DNA of 64,000 bases from CAYRUD01 sp964427425 (lineage in GTDB: Bacteria; Chlamydiota; Chlamydiia; Chlamydiales; FEN-1388): assembly GCA_964427425.1 (NCBI GenBank), contig CAYRUD010000014.1, positions 578,327 through 642,326 of the forward strand, given 5' to 3'. The position numbers and the translations under genes are program-made. Below, piece by piece: positions 63,837 to 64,000 of this stretch. Below the pieces are notes generated by a model, which did no database searches, was not told where the DNA came from, and worked only from the letters and a program-made list of their open reading frames with translations. Each line of letters starts with the position of its first letter. The first letter of the stretch is position 1.

Positions 63837-63998
63837 TCACATGAAAGCTGTTGTGATAAATTGCCGTCGTTTTATATAGTCTTGGTCATCAAAGCGCGGA
63901 CGACAAGCGAAAACGAGCAAGTCGCCGACAGCGAAAAGCGCCTCAGCGATAGGTGCGAATACGAAGATTGACAGTGCAAGAAGAGTTGTGTGCAAGCA
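63837..63998 (-). CDS. Probable C-terminus of a membrane protein (partial)
   Basis: An open - strand frame enters at the window edge and stops at 63839-63837, giving 53 residues: a hydrophobic stretch (LLALSIFVFAPIAEALFAVG), then RPRFDDQDYIKRRQFIT. The local G+C rises sharply at 63890-63960 compared with the flanking A+T-rich gap, as expected for coding sequence, and a hairpin lies just beyond the stop. The N-terminus is outside the window, so the family cannot be named. Confidence 0.45.
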   Translation of the reverse strand, partial: CLHTTLLALSIFVFAPIAEALFAVGDLLVFACRPRFDDQDYIKRRQFITTAFM

Positions 63999-64000
63999 AA

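Noticed and set aside
1..64000. CRISPR arrays, insertion sequences, prophage genes
   Set aside because: No regularly spaced repeats, transposase or integrase motifs, or phage structural genes were found in any gap.
1..64000. tRNA, rRNA, tmRNA or RNase P genes
   Set aside because: Reading the gaps, I found no T-loop GTTCGA-type motif in a cloverleaf context and no recognisable conserved RNA core.

Overview
The window is a gene-dense bacterial chromosome segment that I assign to the phylum Chlamydiota, most likely a non-Chlamydiaceae (environmental, Parachlamydiales-like) lineage. This rests on gene order. gyrB-gyrA-tmk-holB, the lptF/lptG-tilS-ftsH-pnp-rpsO-tadA neighbourhood, rpmE2-prfA-prmC-ffh-rpsP-trmD, and chaperone-dnaQ-mqnD-mqnB (the CT260-CT263 order of Chlamydia trachomatis) all match what I remember of chlamydial genomes. 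The FabI is of the plant/chlamydial type, and RimK-like ATP-grasp, ankyrin-like and caspase-like accessory genes fill the gaps. The organism also carries genes Chlamydiaceae lack, notably a MurF-alanine racemase fusion.

Layout. 1-6940 (+): replication genes gyrB, gyrA, tmk, holB. 6942-9755 (-): a 937-residue class 3 lipase-like protein whose Shine-Dalgarno sequence is buried in a long hairpin. 9937-15044 (-): murF-alr fusion, lptG, lptF. 15248-19952 (+): tilS, ftsH. 20491-29664 (-): a predicted secreted NADAR protein, an ankyrin-like protein, pnp, a large TPR-like protein, rpsO. 30018-39593 (+, one gene on -): coiled-coil protein, tadA, small protein, a membrane protein (-), rpmE2, prfA, prmC, ffh, rpsP, trmD with a VOC-like tail, two small unknown proteins. 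39603-43286 (-): mqnB, mqnD, dnaQ-like exonuclease, type III chaperone-like protein, small lipoprotein, FliO-like protein. 43461-49226 (+): HAD phosphatase, folB, pteridine-reductase-like SDR, two unknown proteins, fabI.

49304-63511 is the accessory region. It holds an Inc-like repeat protein, an exported two-repeat protein, an AEC permease, two tandem exported caspase-like proteins, and a tight four-gene operon (RLAN/ATP-grasp ligase, GCS2-type ligase, N-formylglutamate amidohydrolase-like enzyme, papain/C39-like protease). These are followed by a membrane-anchored kinase-like protein, an unknown protein, and a second member of the ankyrin-like family seen at 21.4-23.7 kb. The right edge probably contains the C-terminus of a membrane protein on the - strand.

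The best candidate for a poorly described system is the 54.4-58.8 kb operon. Two different amide-bond-forming enzymes, an acyl/formyl-glutamate-type hydrolase and a thiol protease are translated in a chain with overlapping stop/start codons, which suggests synthesis and trimming of an unknown peptide-like metabolite or protein modification. Other points of note are the tandem exported caspase-like genes, the exported NADAR protein, the SD-sequestering hairpin in front of the lipase gene, and the two-member effector-like family. No tRNA, rRNA, CRISPR array, insertion sequence or phage gene was recognised.
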